From the NCBI RefSeq assembly GCF_031458235.1, contig NZ_JAVDYB010000001.1:2005001-2069000 (forward strand): a DNA stretch of 64,000 nt, written 5' to 3'. The first letter of the stretch is position 1. Every line of letters begins with the position of its first letter. The translations under genes were made by a program, and so were the position numbers. The notes beneath the pieces were generated by a model. That model ran no database searches. It was given only the letters and a program-made list of their open reading frames with translations, and was not told where the DNA came from. Positions 16,175 through 27,579 of this stretch are shown in pieces. Origin of the DNA: Catenuloplanes atrovinosus (GTDB taxonomy: Bacteria; Actinomycetota; Actinomycetes; Mycobacteriales; Micromonosporaceae).

Positions 16175-17335
16175 ATGCGAACGATCGTGATCGGTGGCGG
16201 GATCGCCGGAACGACTGCCGCGCTGGCGTTGCGGCAGGACGGCCACGAGGTGACCCTCTACGAGGCGTACGAGGACTCGACGGGGGATGTCGGCGCCTAC
16301 CTCAGTCTCGCCGTCAACGGGATGCGCGGGCTGGAGAAGCTGGGCTGCCTGCGCGCCGTGCGGGAGGCGGGGTACGACATCCCCCGGATGCGGTTCTCCA
16401 CGGCGGCCGGCCGCCTGCTGGGCGACGTACCGCGGGCACGGCGCGGCACGGACCCGTTGTACAGCGTCACGCTGATGCGGGGGCGGCTCATGGCGATCCT
16501 GCGGCGCGCGGCACTCGACGCGGGCGTGCGGATCTTCACCGGCGAACGCCTGACGAACCTGACGGAGGGGCCGGACGGCGTGCATGCCGAGTTCGGCTCC
16601 GGCAGGCGGGACACGGCGGCGCTGCTCGTCGGCGCCGATGGCATCCATTCCACCGTGCGCGGGCTGATCGATCCGTCCGCCCCCCGCGCCGAGTACTCGG
16701 GGTTCTACGCGGTCGCCGGCGCCTCCGCGACGAGGCCGGCCGAGACCGGGATCTGGAACCTCACGTACGGGCGCAACGGCGCGTTCATCAACATCAGCAT
16801 CGACGAGCGGACGCAGTGGTGGACGGCCCAGGTCGCCGACCCCGTCCAGCCGGAGCTGAGCCGCATCGACGACGCGGAGTGGCACCGGCGCCTCACCGCG
16901 CTCTATCCGGAGGAGGTGCCGTCGGCCGTCCTCGCCGGCTCGACCGCGGTGTTCGGGTGCACCATCATGCACGTCTGCGCCCCGGTCCGGACGTGGCACA
17001 GCGGGCGCGTCGTCCTGACCGGCGATGCCGCCCACCCGGTCGGCGTCTCGCAGGGGGCCGCCATGGGCATCGAGGACGCCTTGGTGCTCGTCGCGGCGCT
17101 GCGGACCGCGCCGACGATCCACGAGGCACTCGCCATCTACGACGCGGAACGCCGTCCGCGCATCGAGAGGCTGCTCAAGCACGCCGACGACGCCCGTGAC
17201 GGAAAGCGGCCCGGCACCGTCAAGCGCCACGTCGACGCGTTCAAGATGCGCCTGCTCCTGCCCTTCTACGAGCGGGCCACGGGATACCTGTACGACTACG
17301 ATCCGACCCTGCCGGACGCCCGAACCTCGGCGTGA
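16175..17335 (+). CDS. FAD-dependent aromatic-type monooxygenase
   Basis: 386 residues. It opens with the dinucleotide motif TIVIGGGIAGTTAALALRQDGH, has the DG motif region (LLVGADGIHSTVR) and the FAD-ribityl motif VVLTGDAAHPVGVSQGAAMGIEDA, all typical of group A flavin hydroxylases such as salicylate or tetracycline monooxygenases. It should use NAD(P)H and oxygen to hydroxylate a small substrate. ATG 16175 has GAGGAG 7-8 bases upstream. Divergence from marR suggests induction by its substrate. Confidence 0.9.
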   Translation: MRTIVIGGGIAGTTAALALRQDGHEVTLYEAYEDSTGDVGAYLSLAVNGMRGLEKLGCLRAVREAGYDIPRMRFSTAAGRLLGDVPRARRGTDPLYSVTLMRGRLMAILRRAALDAGVRIFTGERLTNLTEGPDGVHAEFGSGRRDTAALLVGADGIHSTVRGLIDPSAPRAEYSGFYAVAGASATRPAETGIWNLTYGRNGAFINISIDERTQWWTAQVADPVQPELSRIDDAEWHRRLTALYPEEVPSAVLAGSTAVFGCTIMHVCAPVRTWHSGRVVLTGDAAHPVGVSQGAAMGIEDALVLVAALRTAPTIHEALAIYDAERRPRIERLLKHADDARDGKRPGTVKRHVDAFKMRLLLPFYERATGYLYDYDPTLPDARTSA

Positions 17336-17510
17336 TCCCGCGGCGACGCCGGCGCACCGGGCCCCGCCCCGCACGGGTGCCGATCCGGCTGGCGGGACCC
17401 GGCGTGCACACCACGACGCCGCTCGATCTGACCGCCGCCCCGCACCGAGCAACCGGCTCAACCCCTCGGAACGCCCGCTCGGCTGTCACCTATTTGTGGC
17501 AGCAGACTCA

Positions 17511-17528
17511 AACCCATAAATATGGGTT
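17511..17528. promoter_or_regulatory. Palindrome upstream of ABC importer operon
   Basis: AACCCAT-AAAT-ATGGGTT is a perfect 7-bp inverted repeat in an AT-rich island of the 237-bp gap, 45 bp before the importer start. It is a good candidate operator or overlaps the promoter. Confidence 0.55.
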
Positions 17529-17572
17529 AGGTTCGGTGGGGTGTCGTGTCCGCGTGTCGAGGGGAGCCGGCA

Positions 17573-18391
17573 GTGTCCACAGCGACCGCGACGGTCGAGC
17601 TCGCCGACATCGCGGTGTCGTTCCCCGCAAACGACGGCACGGACTACACCGCGGTCGCGGATATCCGGCTGTGCGTCGAGGCCGGCACGTTCGTGTCGGT
17701 GGTCGGCCCGACCGGCTGCGGAAAGACCACGCTGCTCAACGCAATCGCCGGCCTGCTGACACCGAGTTCGGGCAAGGTGCTGATCGACGGCGAGCCGTTG
17801 CGCGGGCTCAACGAGCGGGTGGGCTACCTGTTCCAGCAGGAGGCGCTGCTGCCCTGGAAGAACGTGCTGGACAACGTCGCCTTCGGGCTCCAGTTGCGGG
17901 GCATCGGCAGGGCGGCTCGGGAGGCGGCGGCCCGCGAGTGGATCCGCCGGGTGGGGCTCACCGGCTTCGAGCGGGCGTACCCGCACCAGCTGTCCGGCGG
18001 GATGCGCAAGCGGGTGGCCGTGGCGCAGACCTTCCTCGTCGATCCCGACATCCTGCTGATGGACGAGCCGTTCGGCGCGCTCGACGTGCAGACCCGCCAG
18101 ATCATGGAGAACGAGCTGCTCGAGCTGTGGACCGGCTCGGGCAAGACCGTGATCTTCGTGACGCACGACCTGGACGAGGCGGTGTCGCTGTCCGACGAGG
18201 TCGTGCTGCTGTCGGCCGGGCCGGCGAGCCACATCGTCGGCCGCTACCCCATCGACCTGCCCCGGCCGCGCGATCTCATGGACCTGCGCGCCCGTCCCGA
18301 GATCACCGAGATCTACGCGCGCATCTGGGCCGACCTTCGTGAGGAGGTGATGAAGGGCTATGAGCGCTCCTCCGGGTACGCGGCCGACTGA
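17573..18391 (+). CDS. ABC transporter ATP-binding protein, TauB/SsuB type
   Basis: 272 residues. Walker A VGPTGCGKTTLL, Q-loop LFQQEALLPWKNVLDN (the LLPW context is typical of the nitrate/sulfonate/taurine group), signature LSGGMRKRVAVAQ, Walker B ILLMDEPFGALD and H-loop FVTHDLDEA. It powers uptake through the permease downstream, whose start overlaps this gene by 32 bp. GTG 17573 is preferred because GGGGAG lies 6 bases upstream. The substrate is uncertain. Confidence 0.92.
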   Translation: MSTATATVELADIAVSFPANDGTDYTAVADIRLCVEAGTFVSVVGPTGCGKTTLLNAIAGLLTPSSGKVLIDGEPLRGLNERVGYLFQQEALLPWKNVLDNVAFGLQLRGIGRAAREAAAREWIRRVGLTGFERAYPHQLSGGMRKRVAVAQTFLVDPDILLMDEPFGALDVQTRQIMENELLELWTGSGKTVIFVTHDLDEAVSLSDEVVLLSAGPASHIVGRYPIDLPRPRDLMDLRARPEITEIYARIWADLREEVMKGYERSSGYAAD

Positions 18392-19214
18392 CGAGGACGG
18401 CAAGGCCGGGTCGGTGACCGCGGCGGCGCGGCGCAAGTCGGCAGCGCGCAGGCGACGGGTGGTCGTCCGGTCGATGCAGGTGGCCATCGCCGTGGCCGGG
18501 ATCGGCTCGTGGGAGATCCTGGTGAACGCCGACGTCCTCGACGAGTTCTTCTTCCCTCGTCCGACGGACGTCGCCGAGCGCATCGGCGACTGGCTCGCCG
18601 ACGGTGAAATCTTCGACCATCTGCTGGTCACGCTGACCGAGGCGGTGCTCGCGCTGCTGATCGGCTCCGCGCTCGGGCTGGTCACGGGTTTTCTGCTGGC
18701 CCGCTGGCGGCTGCTCGCCGAGATCCTCGACCCGTACATCAAGATGCTGAACTCACTGCCCCGGGTCGTCCTCGCGCCGATCTTCCTGCTGTGGTTCGGC
18801 CTGGGCATCTGGTCCAAGGTGGTCTTCGGGGTCACCCTGGTGTTCTTCATCGTCTTCTTCAACACGTACCAGGGCGTTCGCGAGGTGTCCCCGGTGCTGG
18901 TCGACAACGCGCGCATACTCGGCGCGAGGGAACGGCAGATGCTCCGGCACGTGTTCCTGCCGAGCGCGTTGACCTGGATCTTCTCCAGCCTGCACGTCAG
19001 CGTCGGATTCGCCATCGTCGGCGCGGTCGTCGGCGAGTACCTCGGCGCCTCGGAAGGGATGGGCTACCTCATCTCCGAGGCGGAGGGACTGCTCGACACC
19101 ACTGGCGTGTTCGCCGGCATGGTGGTTCTCGCGGCCGTCGTGCTGGTCATCGATCTGATAGTGCACCGAGTGGAACGCTTCCTACTGCGGTGGAAGCCGG
19201 TCGCTCCGACCTGA
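18360..19214 (+). CDS. ABC transporter permease, TauC/SsuC type
   Basis: 284 residues. A long basic N-terminus (RRKSAARRRRVVVR) precedes about six transmembrane helices, and the EAA coupling loop reads ARILGARERQMLRHVFLPSALTWIF without the first Glu-Ala-Ala in classic form. The family imports sulfonates, nitrate, thiamine precursors or similar. It overlaps the ATPase gene and is followed 73 bp later by the binding protein. Confidence 0.9.
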   Translation: MSAPPGTRPTDEDGKAGSVTAAARRKSAARRRRVVVRSMQVAIAVAGIGSWEILVNADVLDEFFFPRPTDVAERIGDWLADGEIFDHLLVTLTEAVLALLIGSALGLVTGFLLARWRLLAEILDPYIKMLNSLPRVVLAPIFLLWFGLGIWSKVVFGVTLVFFIVFFNTYQGVREVSPVLVDNARILGARERQMLRHVFLPSALTWIFSSLHVSVGFAIVGAVVGEYLGASEGMGYLISEAEGLLDTTGVFAGMVVLAAVVLVIDLIVHRVERFLLRWKPVAPT

Positions 19215-19287
19215 TCCGTGCCGCCGGCCGGCACCGCTCCCGTCCACTGATGCTCCCGGTGTCCTCAACGGAGGAACGAGGTATGCG

Positions 19288-20319
19288 ATGGTTCGCGCGA
19301 GACGACTCCTCACACTTGCCGCAGCTGCCATGCTTGCGCTGTCGCCCACCGCGTGCGGCGACGACTCGGCCGGCGACGGTGGGTCGCGGACGGTCAAGAT
19401 CGGTGTCGGCGGCAAGTCGCTGATGGTCTACCTGCCGACGACGTTGGCCGACGAGCTCGGCTACTTCACGGACGAGGGTCTCGATGTGACCTTCGACGAC
19501 CTGGAGGGTGGATCCAAGGCGCTGCAGGCGCTCCAGGGCGGCAGCGTCGATGTGGTCAACGGTTTCTACGAGCACACCATCCAGATGCAGGCCAAGGGAC
19601 GCGACCTGACGGCGTTCGTTGCGATGCTGCGCTATCCGTCGATGGTGCTGGCCGTCTCGCCGAAGGCGAGCAAGGAGATCAAGGCAGTCGAGGACCTGCA
19701 GGGCGCGAAGGTGGGCGTCACCGCGCCGGGCTCGTCGACCGACTTCTTCCTCAAGTACCTGCTCAGCACCAACGGCCTCGAGCTCGACGCGGCCTCGGTC
19801 CACGGCATCGGCGGCGACACGAAGGCCTTGGCCGCGGTGGAGAGCGGCCAGGTCGACGCCGCGGTGCTGCTCGAGCCGGCGTTCTCCCTGCTGCAGAAGC
19901 GGGCCGGCGAGGGCGGGGTCCGGGTGCTCGAGGACACCAGGACCGAGGCCGGAGTGCGGGAGGTGTTCGATGTGAGCACGTACCCGTCGGCCGTGCTGTA
20001 TTCCAACGCCGACTGGGTCGACGAGAATCGCGAGACCGCCAGAAAGATGGCGAAGGCGATCGTGCGCGCGCTGAACTGGATCGAGCAGCACTCCGCTCAG
20101 GAGATCGCCGACAAGATGCCGGAGGAGTACTCCGCAGGCGAGCCGGAGGTCTACGTGGCCGCGCTCGATGCGGCCAAGGACGCGTACTCGCAGGACGGTC
20201 GCGTCTCCACCGACGGCGCGGAGGCCGTCGCCAGGGTGCTCGGGCTGTCCATCCCGGAGGTCGCCGAGACCGACATCGACGTGTCGAAGACCTTCACCAA
20301 CGAGTTCGTCGAAGAGTAG
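19288..20319 (+). CDS. ABC transporter substrate-binding lipoprotein, NMT1/TauA-like
   Basis: 343 residues. The signal peptide ends at TACGDD, a lipoprotein-type Cys at about residue 23 although the -3 residue is Pro instead of the usual Leu. The mature protein has the periplasmic-binding fold of the NMT1/SsuA group (KIGVGGKSLMVYLPTTLADELGYF, GSVDVVNGF, LKYLLSTNGL). GGAGGA lies 13-14 bases before ATG 19288; a nearer out-of-frame ATG at 19283 is not used. With the two preceding genes it makes a complete importer. Confidence 0.9.
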   Translation: MVRARRLLTLAAAAMLALSPTACGDDSAGDGGSRTVKIGVGGKSLMVYLPTTLADELGYFTDEGLDVTFDDLEGGSKALQALQGGSVDVVNGFYEHTIQMQAKGRDLTAFVAMLRYPSMVLAVSPKASKEIKAVEDLQGAKVGVTAPGSSTDFFLKYLLSTNGLELDAASVHGIGGDTKALAAVESGQVDAAVLLEPAFSLLQKRAGEGGVRVLEDTRTEAGVREVFDVSTYPSAVLYSNADWVDENRETARKMAKAIVRALNWIEQHSAQEIADKMPEEYSAGEPEVYVAALDAAKDAYSQDGRVSTDGAEAVARVLGLSIPEVAETDIDVSKTFTNEFVEE

Positions 20320-20372
20320 CTGACCAGGTGGGTGCTCCGAGGCGCCCGGGAACGGGCCCGCAACCCGCCCTC

Positions 20373-23041
<2,669 letters not shown>

Positions 23042-23124
23042 GGTGTGCCTCCCGTGTTCGTACGCTGCGACGAGTCTGCCCGGCGCGGTCCCGGAGCCGT
23101 CAGGGCCGGCGGCACCGGCGCGCC

Positions 23125-23138
23125 GGGACCAAGGTCCC
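23125..23138. promoter_or_regulatory. DosR/DevR-type box upstream of acg-dosS operon
   Basis: GGGACCAAGGTCCC keeps all ten conserved half-site bases of the DosR consensus (GGGAC-N4-GTCCC). It lies in the 99-bp gap between the VOC stop and the start of the Acg-like gene, exactly where an activator of that minus-strand operon should bind. Confidence 0.75.
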
Positions 23139-23140
23139 GC

Positions 23141-23845
23141 TCAGGACGCCGCGGGCGGGAACGCGCAGAACTCGTTGCCCTCCGGGTCCGCCATGATCCA
23201 CCAGCTGATGTCCTGGTCCGGCGCGCGCAGCACGGTCGCGCCGGCCGCGACCAGCGCGTCCGGCGCCGGATCGGTCATCGTCACGTCCCAGTGCAGGCGG
23301 TTCTTCACGGTCTTCGGCTCGGGCACGTTCTGGAACACGAAGAACTCGAACGGCTGGCCGGCGCCGCCGGTCAGCGCCCAGTAGTCGTCGCCGGGCCGCA
23401 CGGAGCCGCCGAGGACCGTCTGCCACCACCGGGCCTGCGCGGCGCCGTCCCGGGCGTCCACCACCAGCTCGTAGAGGCGGGCCGGGCGACCGTCCGGCAC
23501 GAACACGCAGAACTCGTTGCCCTCCGGGTCCGTCATCAGCCACCACCTCTCGTCCGGCCGCGGCTCCAGCAGCACCGTGGCACCGGCCTCGACCAGCGGC
23601 GCGATCGTCTCGTCCGGCCCGAGCCGCAGGTCGAGGTGCACGCGCGTCTTCACCGGCGGCGGCGCGTCCGGCACCTCGTTGATCCACACGATGGTCGAGT
23701 CCCCGATGCCCGGCGTCAGCCACCAGAACTCCGGGTGGGTCCGGTGCGGCGTCCGCTCCGCGCGCAGCGCGAGCTGCCAGAACGCGGCCGTCCGAGCCCG
23801 GTCGGAGGCGTCGACGCAGATGTCCTTCAGGCTGGCGAGCGTCAT
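23141..23845 (-). CDS. Two-module VOC/glyoxalase-like protein
   Basis: 234 residues in two homologous halves. Each half ends with nearly the same segment: WWLMTDPEGNEFCVFVP and WWIMADPEGNEFCAFPP; conserved MTDPEGNEFC-type ends and H-x-D strands (VHLDLRLG, LHWDVTMTD) indicate tandem VOC modules that can make one complete barrel. Actinobacteria carry many such proteins without known substrates. ATG 23845 is chosen (AGGA about 8 bases upstream); the upstream extension reads as noise. Confidence 0.83.
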   Translation of the reverse strand: MTLASLKDICVDASDRARTAAFWQLALRAERTPHRTHPEFWWLTPGIGDSTIVWINEVPDAPPPVKTRVHLDLRLGPDETIAPLVEAGATVLLEPRPDERWWLMTDPEGNEFCVFVPDGRPARLYELVVDARDGAAQARWWQTVLGGSVRPGDDYWALTGGAGQPFEFFVFQNVPEPKTVKNRLHWDVTMTDPAPDALVAAGATVLRAPDQDISWWIMADPEGNEFCAFPPAAS

Positions 23846-23903
23846 GGTCACATCCTGCCCGATCGTCCCCGGCGTGGCAGACTCGATGGCAGAGGGGGTT
23901 TCC

Positions 23904-25340
23904 ATGGAGCTCAGACCGCCCGCCGAGACCGTCGAGTGCCGGGGCGCGTCCGTGCGGATCGTCGACCCGGACGCGATCCTGCTGGCCGCGGCCGGTCCGG
24001 AGCCCGTGGAGCTGCTGCACGGCGCCGGGTTCCCGGGGCCGCTGCGCGCGGTGGCGCTGACCGCCGGCAGCCGCCTGTCGACCAGCGGGCCGGTCTACCG
24101 GTTCGTGGGCACGGCGCGGCGCGGCGGCGGGTTCGACGCGCTCCGGATCGGGCTGACCGGCCCGGTCGGCGTGCTGATCGCGCGGCAGATGGCGACCCGG
24201 GACCCGCTGGGCTTCGCGGCCCGGACCGCGTCGCTGGCCGGGGAGACCATCCGGCGGCTGGGTGAGCGGCCGGAGGACCTGCCGCGGGACCGGACGCTGG
24301 TGGACGCGGTGTCCGGCCTGTCCGCGCGGGTGACCTACGACGTGGAGCCGGCCGCGCTGCCGCAGCAGGTGTCCGTGACGGTGACGGCCGAGGCGCCGCG
24401 GCGCGCGGACACGCCGCTCGTGCCGTACCTGCGCGGCTTCGTGGAACTGTTCTTCGAGGTGCTGGCGGAGCTGGCCGGCGGCGACCTGAGCGGCCGCTAC
24501 ACGCTCACGCTGCATCCGGAGGAGGTCGCGGAGCGGTCCGGTGCCGTGAGTCTCGACCAGGTCGGCGGGCTCGACCACATCGTGAGCCAGCTGCGCGAGG
24601 TGGCGGTCTCGTTCAACCACCCGGAGGCGATGGCGCGCTGGGGTGCACGGCGGCCGCAGGGCATCCTGCTCTACGGGCCGCCCGGCACCGGCAAGACCAT
24701 GCTGGCCACCGCGCTGGCCAACGAGATCGGCGGCGAACTGCGCGAGATCCGCACGCCGGAGATCCTGGACCGCTGGCTCGGCGCGTCCGAGCGGAACATC
24801 AAGAAGATCTTCACCGAGGCGCGCCGCTACACCACGCCGACCGTGCTGCTGTTCGACGAGTTCGACTCGATCATCAGCTACACCGGCGGCGGCCAGGACG
24901 CGGCCGGGCAGGCGATCAACTCGGTGGCCGGCATCTTCAAGCAGGAGATGAACACGCTGATCGAGGCGAATCCGCGGGTCATCGTGGTCGCCACGACGAA
25001 CTTCCCGGACCGGGTGGACGCGTCGCTGATCCGGTCCGGCCGGTTCGACATCAAACTGTCCGTGCCGAAGCCGGACGCCGACGGCCGCGCGGAGATCATC
25101 TCGAAGATGCTGCGCGGGCTGATCGCGGCGCACGAGACGCCCGGATTCCGCATGTTCGGCGACGACGTCGACGCGCGCGAACTCGCCGTCGCGTGCCCGG
25201 GCGCCACCGGGGCGGACATCCGCGAGGCGCTGCGCCGGGTGCAGTTGCAGAAGGCCATGGAAGAGGCCCGGGGGTACGTTCCGGAGCCGATCAGCCAGTC
25301 CGAGCTGCTTCAGGCGCTCACATCAGTTTCTCCGGCTTGA
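23904..25340 (+). CDS. AAA-type ATPase with unassigned N-terminal domain
   Basis: 478 residues. Residues 1-200 show no domain I recognise; the segment GPVYRFVGTARRGGG and the following helices could be an adaptor. The AAA module has Walker A GPPGTGKT (258-265), Walker B LLFDEFDSI, sensor VVATTNFPDRVD and arginine finger region SGRFD, like proteasome- or FtsH-type ATPases but without a protease domain. It would form a hexamer that remodels a protein partner. ATG 23904 follows GAGGGGG at 6 bases. Its end overlaps the convergent M15 peptidase gene by 23 bp. Confidence 0.87.
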   Translation: MELRPPAETVECRGASVRIVDPDAILLAAAGPEPVELLHGAGFPGPLRAVALTAGSRLSTSGPVYRFVGTARRGGGFDALRIGLTGPVGVLIARQMATRDPLGFAARTASLAGETIRRLGERPEDLPRDRTLVDAVSGLSARVTYDVEPAALPQQVSVTVTAEAPRRADTPLVPYLRGFVELFFEVLAELAGGDLSGRYTLTLHPEEVAERSGAVSLDQVGGLDHIVSQLREVAVSFNHPEAMARWGARRPQGILLYGPPGTGKTMLATALANEIGGELREIRTPEILDRWLGASERNIKKIFTEARRYTTPTVLLFDEFDSIISYTGGGQDAAGQAINSVAGIFKQEMNTLIEANPRVIVVATTNFPDRVDASLIRSGRFDIKLSVPKPDADGRAEIISKMLRGLIAAHETPGFRMFGDDVDARELAVACPGATGADIREALRRVQLQKAMEEARGYVPEPISQSELLQALTSVSPA

Positions 25341-25926
25341 ACCCCCAGTGCCAGGACTCGCGCGGGGTGTCCTCCTCGAAGCCGTACCGTCCGGCGTTCT
25401 GCCGCATCCAGGTGAGCGCCTTCGCGTTCAGGTCCAGGTCCGCGGCCATGCCCCAGCCGTGGTCGGAGGTGCCCGGCTTCGCGGCCAGCCCGCCCTGCGA
25501 GTAGAGGCCCTTGCGCCGGGCCAGGTCGACCTGTTCCTCGTACGGCCGGTACGAGTCGGTGATCCCGATCGTCACGCCCTGCGCCTTGGCGTCCGCGATC
25601 AGCTGCGTCAGCTTCTCCGCGGCCGGCCCCCACAGCCGGTGCCCGGTGCCACCGACCTGGCCGAGCGCGGACGCCGGGACCTTCCCGTTGCCGTACGCGG
25701 CCAGATCCTCCGGAACGCCGCTGGCGTTGACCTTCATGTTGGTCGCGGTCGTCGCCGGCGTGCCGGCCGTGCTCCCGCTCACGGCGCTGGCCAGCGCGGA
25801 CGCGAACGCCTGGCCCGTCTGCGACACCGCGGTCGCGGTTCTCGCCGCGGTCTGCTGCGTCATCGACGCGATCCGGTGCTCGATGTCGTTGATCCGGGCG
25901 GTGACGCCCGTGATGCCGTTCAGCAC
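25318..25926 (-). CDS. M15-family metallopeptidase (D,D-carboxypeptidase/VanY-like)
   Basis: 202 residues. The catalytic fold is C-terminal: ITDSYRPYEEQ, then SDHGWGMAADLDL (zinc His and Asp) and ESWHWGF (catalytic Glu and second zinc His). These define D-Ala-D-Ala or L-Ala-D-Glu peptidases acting on peptidoglycan stem peptides. The first ~80 residues hold a helix (INDIEHRIASM) and an Ala/Thr-rich linker, no cleavable signal peptide is evident. GTG 25926 has GGAGG 7 bases upstream. Non-classical export or a structural partner would be needed to reach the wall. Confidence 0.85.
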   Translation of the reverse strand: MLNGITGVTARINDIEHRIASMTQQTAARTATAVSQTGQAFASALASAVSGSTAGTPATTATNMKVNASGVPEDLAAYGNGKVPASALGQVGGTGHRLWGPAAEKLTQLIADAKAQGVTIGITDSYRPYEEQVDLARRKGLYSQGGLAAKPGTSDHGWGMAADLDLNAKALTWMRQNAGRYGFEEDTPRESWHWGFKPEKLM

Positions 25927-26020
25927 GATCCACCTCCGCTGCTTCAACCACCCATCGGCAGCCCACCCGGCGACCTGAGGTTCCCGGCCGGCCTGGCGCG
26001 CCGGGCATAGAGTCGCGGTC

Positions 26021-26920
26021 GTGTTCGCCGAGCCACCCGGATTCGATCGTGCCGCGCTCACCCGGGCGCTGCGCGACGGATGGGGCATCGCGGTCGCCGC
26101 GCTGGAGTACGCGCCGGTCGGCTTCGGCGCCCACCACTACCGCGCCCGGGACACCGGCGGCGCGGACTGGTTCGTCACCGTCGACCTGGACGCGGACCCG
26201 GTCGCGCTGGAGCGGGCGTTCGGCACTGCGGCGGCGCTGCGCGAGGCGGGGCTGGAGTTCGTGGCGGCGCCGCGCCGGCGGCCGGACGGGCGCTGCCTGA
26301 CCGTGCTGGCCGGGGGCAGCGCGGTGTCCGTGGCCGAGGCGATCGACGGCGCGTCCCACGACTTCGGCGACGAACTGCCCGCACCGGCGCGGCGGCGGCT
26401 GCGCGACGCGCTCGACCGCATGCACGCGGCGCCGGTGCCGCCGGGCGCGCCGGTGGACCCGCTGACCGTCCCGCGCCGCGACGAGCTCACCCGCGCGGGT
26501 CCGCCGTGGGGCCCGGGGCCGTACGCGGACCGGGCCCGCGACCTGCTCCTCGCCCACCGGGACCGGATCGACGCGCTGTTCGCCCGGTACGACGCGCTGG
26601 TCCCGGCCGTGCGGGCGCGGCGGGACACCTGGGTGGTCACGCACGGCGAGCCGCACCCGGGCAACGTGATGCTGCCGGCGGGCGGCGGCATCCGGCTGAT
26701 CGACTGGGACACGGTCGCCGTCGCGCCCCGCGAGCGCGACCTGTGGATGGCGGACCCGGACCGCACGGCCGACCCGGGGGCGGCGGAGCTGTACCGGCTG
26801 CGCTGGGCGCTCACCGACATCTGCGCGTTCGCGCACGACCTGCGCGTGCCGCACCGGGACGACGAGAACACCGCGCTCGCCTGGCGGGCACTCGGCGGAT
26901 ACCTGATCTCCGGCCTATGA
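26021..26920 (+). CDS. Aminoglycoside phosphotransferase-fold protein
   Basis: 299 residues. The catalytic loop VVTHGEPHPGNVML resembles the Brenner motif HGD.H..N of APH kinases, but its usual catalytic Asp is replaced by Glu; the metal-binding LIDWDTV follows as normal. The N-terminal lobe is divergent. Small-molecule kinase activity is likely but the Asp-to-Glu change makes it uncertain. The start is GTG 26021. The following SDR gene overlaps by 4 bp (ATGA), so the pair is an operon. Confidence 0.8.
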   Translation: MFAEPPGFDRAALTRALRDGWGIAVAALEYAPVGFGAHHYRARDTGGADWFVTVDLDADPVALERAFGTAAALREAGLEFVAAPRRRPDGRCLTVLAGGSAVSVAEAIDGASHDFGDELPAPARRRLRDALDRMHAAPVPPGAPVDPLTVPRRDELTRAGPPWGPGPYADRARDLLLAHRDRIDALFARYDALVPAVRARRDTWVVTHGEPHPGNVMLPAGGGIRLIDWDTVAVAPRERDLWMADPDRTADPGAAELYRLRWALTDICAFAHDLRVPHRDDENTALAWRALGGYLISGL

Positions 26921-27579
26921 TCGGCCACATGGCGCGAATCGTGATCGTCGGCGGCCACGGCAAGGTGGCGCTGCTGCTGGCGCCGCTGCTGGTCCGGGCC
27001 GGCGACGAGGTGACCTCGGTGTTCCGCAACCCGGAGCACACGCCGGACGTGGCCGCCACCGGGGCCCGCCCGGTCGTCGCGGACCTGGAGAAGCTGGACA
27101 CCGAGGCGATCGCGGCGCTGCTCGCGGGCCACGACGCGGTGGTCTGGTCGGCGGGCGCGGGCGGCGGCGATCCGGCGCGGACGTACGCGGTGGACCGGGA
27201 CGCCGCGATCCGGACGATGGACGCGGCCGTGAGCGCGGGCGTGCGGCGGTTCGTGATGGTGTCCTACTTCGGCGCCGGCCCGGACCACGGCACGCCGCAG
27301 GAGAGCGGCTTCTTCCCGTACGCGGAGGCGAAGTCCGCGGCCGACGCCCACCTGGCCGGCACCGGGCTGGACTGGACGATCCTGCGGCCGAGCCGGCTCA
27401 CGTCCGACGCGCCGACCGGGCTGATCGAGACCGCGGAGCAGGGCGCGACCGCCACCAGCGTGACCCGCGCGGACGTGGCCGCGGCCGTGGCGGCGGCGCT
27501 GGCCGACCCGGCCACCCGCGGCCGGACCGTCGAGTTCAACAACGGCGGCACGCCGATCGCGTCAGCGCTCGTACCGTAG
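26917..27579 (+). CDS. NAD(P)-binding SDR-like protein (NmrA/YwnB type)
   Basis: 220 residues. It opens ARIVIVGGHGKVALLLAPLL with the GxxGxxx dinucleotide motif, has SAGAGGG at the end of strand 4, FVMVSYFGAGP and YAEAKSAADAHL, then LDWTILRPSRLT. This matches atypical short-chain proteins that act as reductases or redox sensors. ATG 26917 overlaps the phosphotransferase stop; ATG 26929, four codons on, starts closer to the conserved strand and is an alternative. The 3' end overlaps the convergent methyltransferase by 18 bp. Confidence 0.83.
   Translation: MIGHMARIVIVGGHGKVALLLAPLLVRAGDEVTSVFRNPEHTPDVAATGARPVVADLEKLDTEAIAALLAGHDAVVWSAGAGGGDPARTYAVDRDAAIRTMDAAVSAGVRRFVMVSYFGAGPDHGTPQESGFFPYAEAKSAADAHLAGTGLDWTILRPSRLTSDAPTGLIETAEQGATATSVTRADVAAAVAAALADPATRGRTVEFNNGGTPIASALVP

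Noticed and set aside
20345-20358. Short GCCCG/CGGGC inverted repeat between the binding protein and DosS-like gene as a terminator
   Set aside because: The stem is only 5 bp in very GC-rich DNA, no better than chance.
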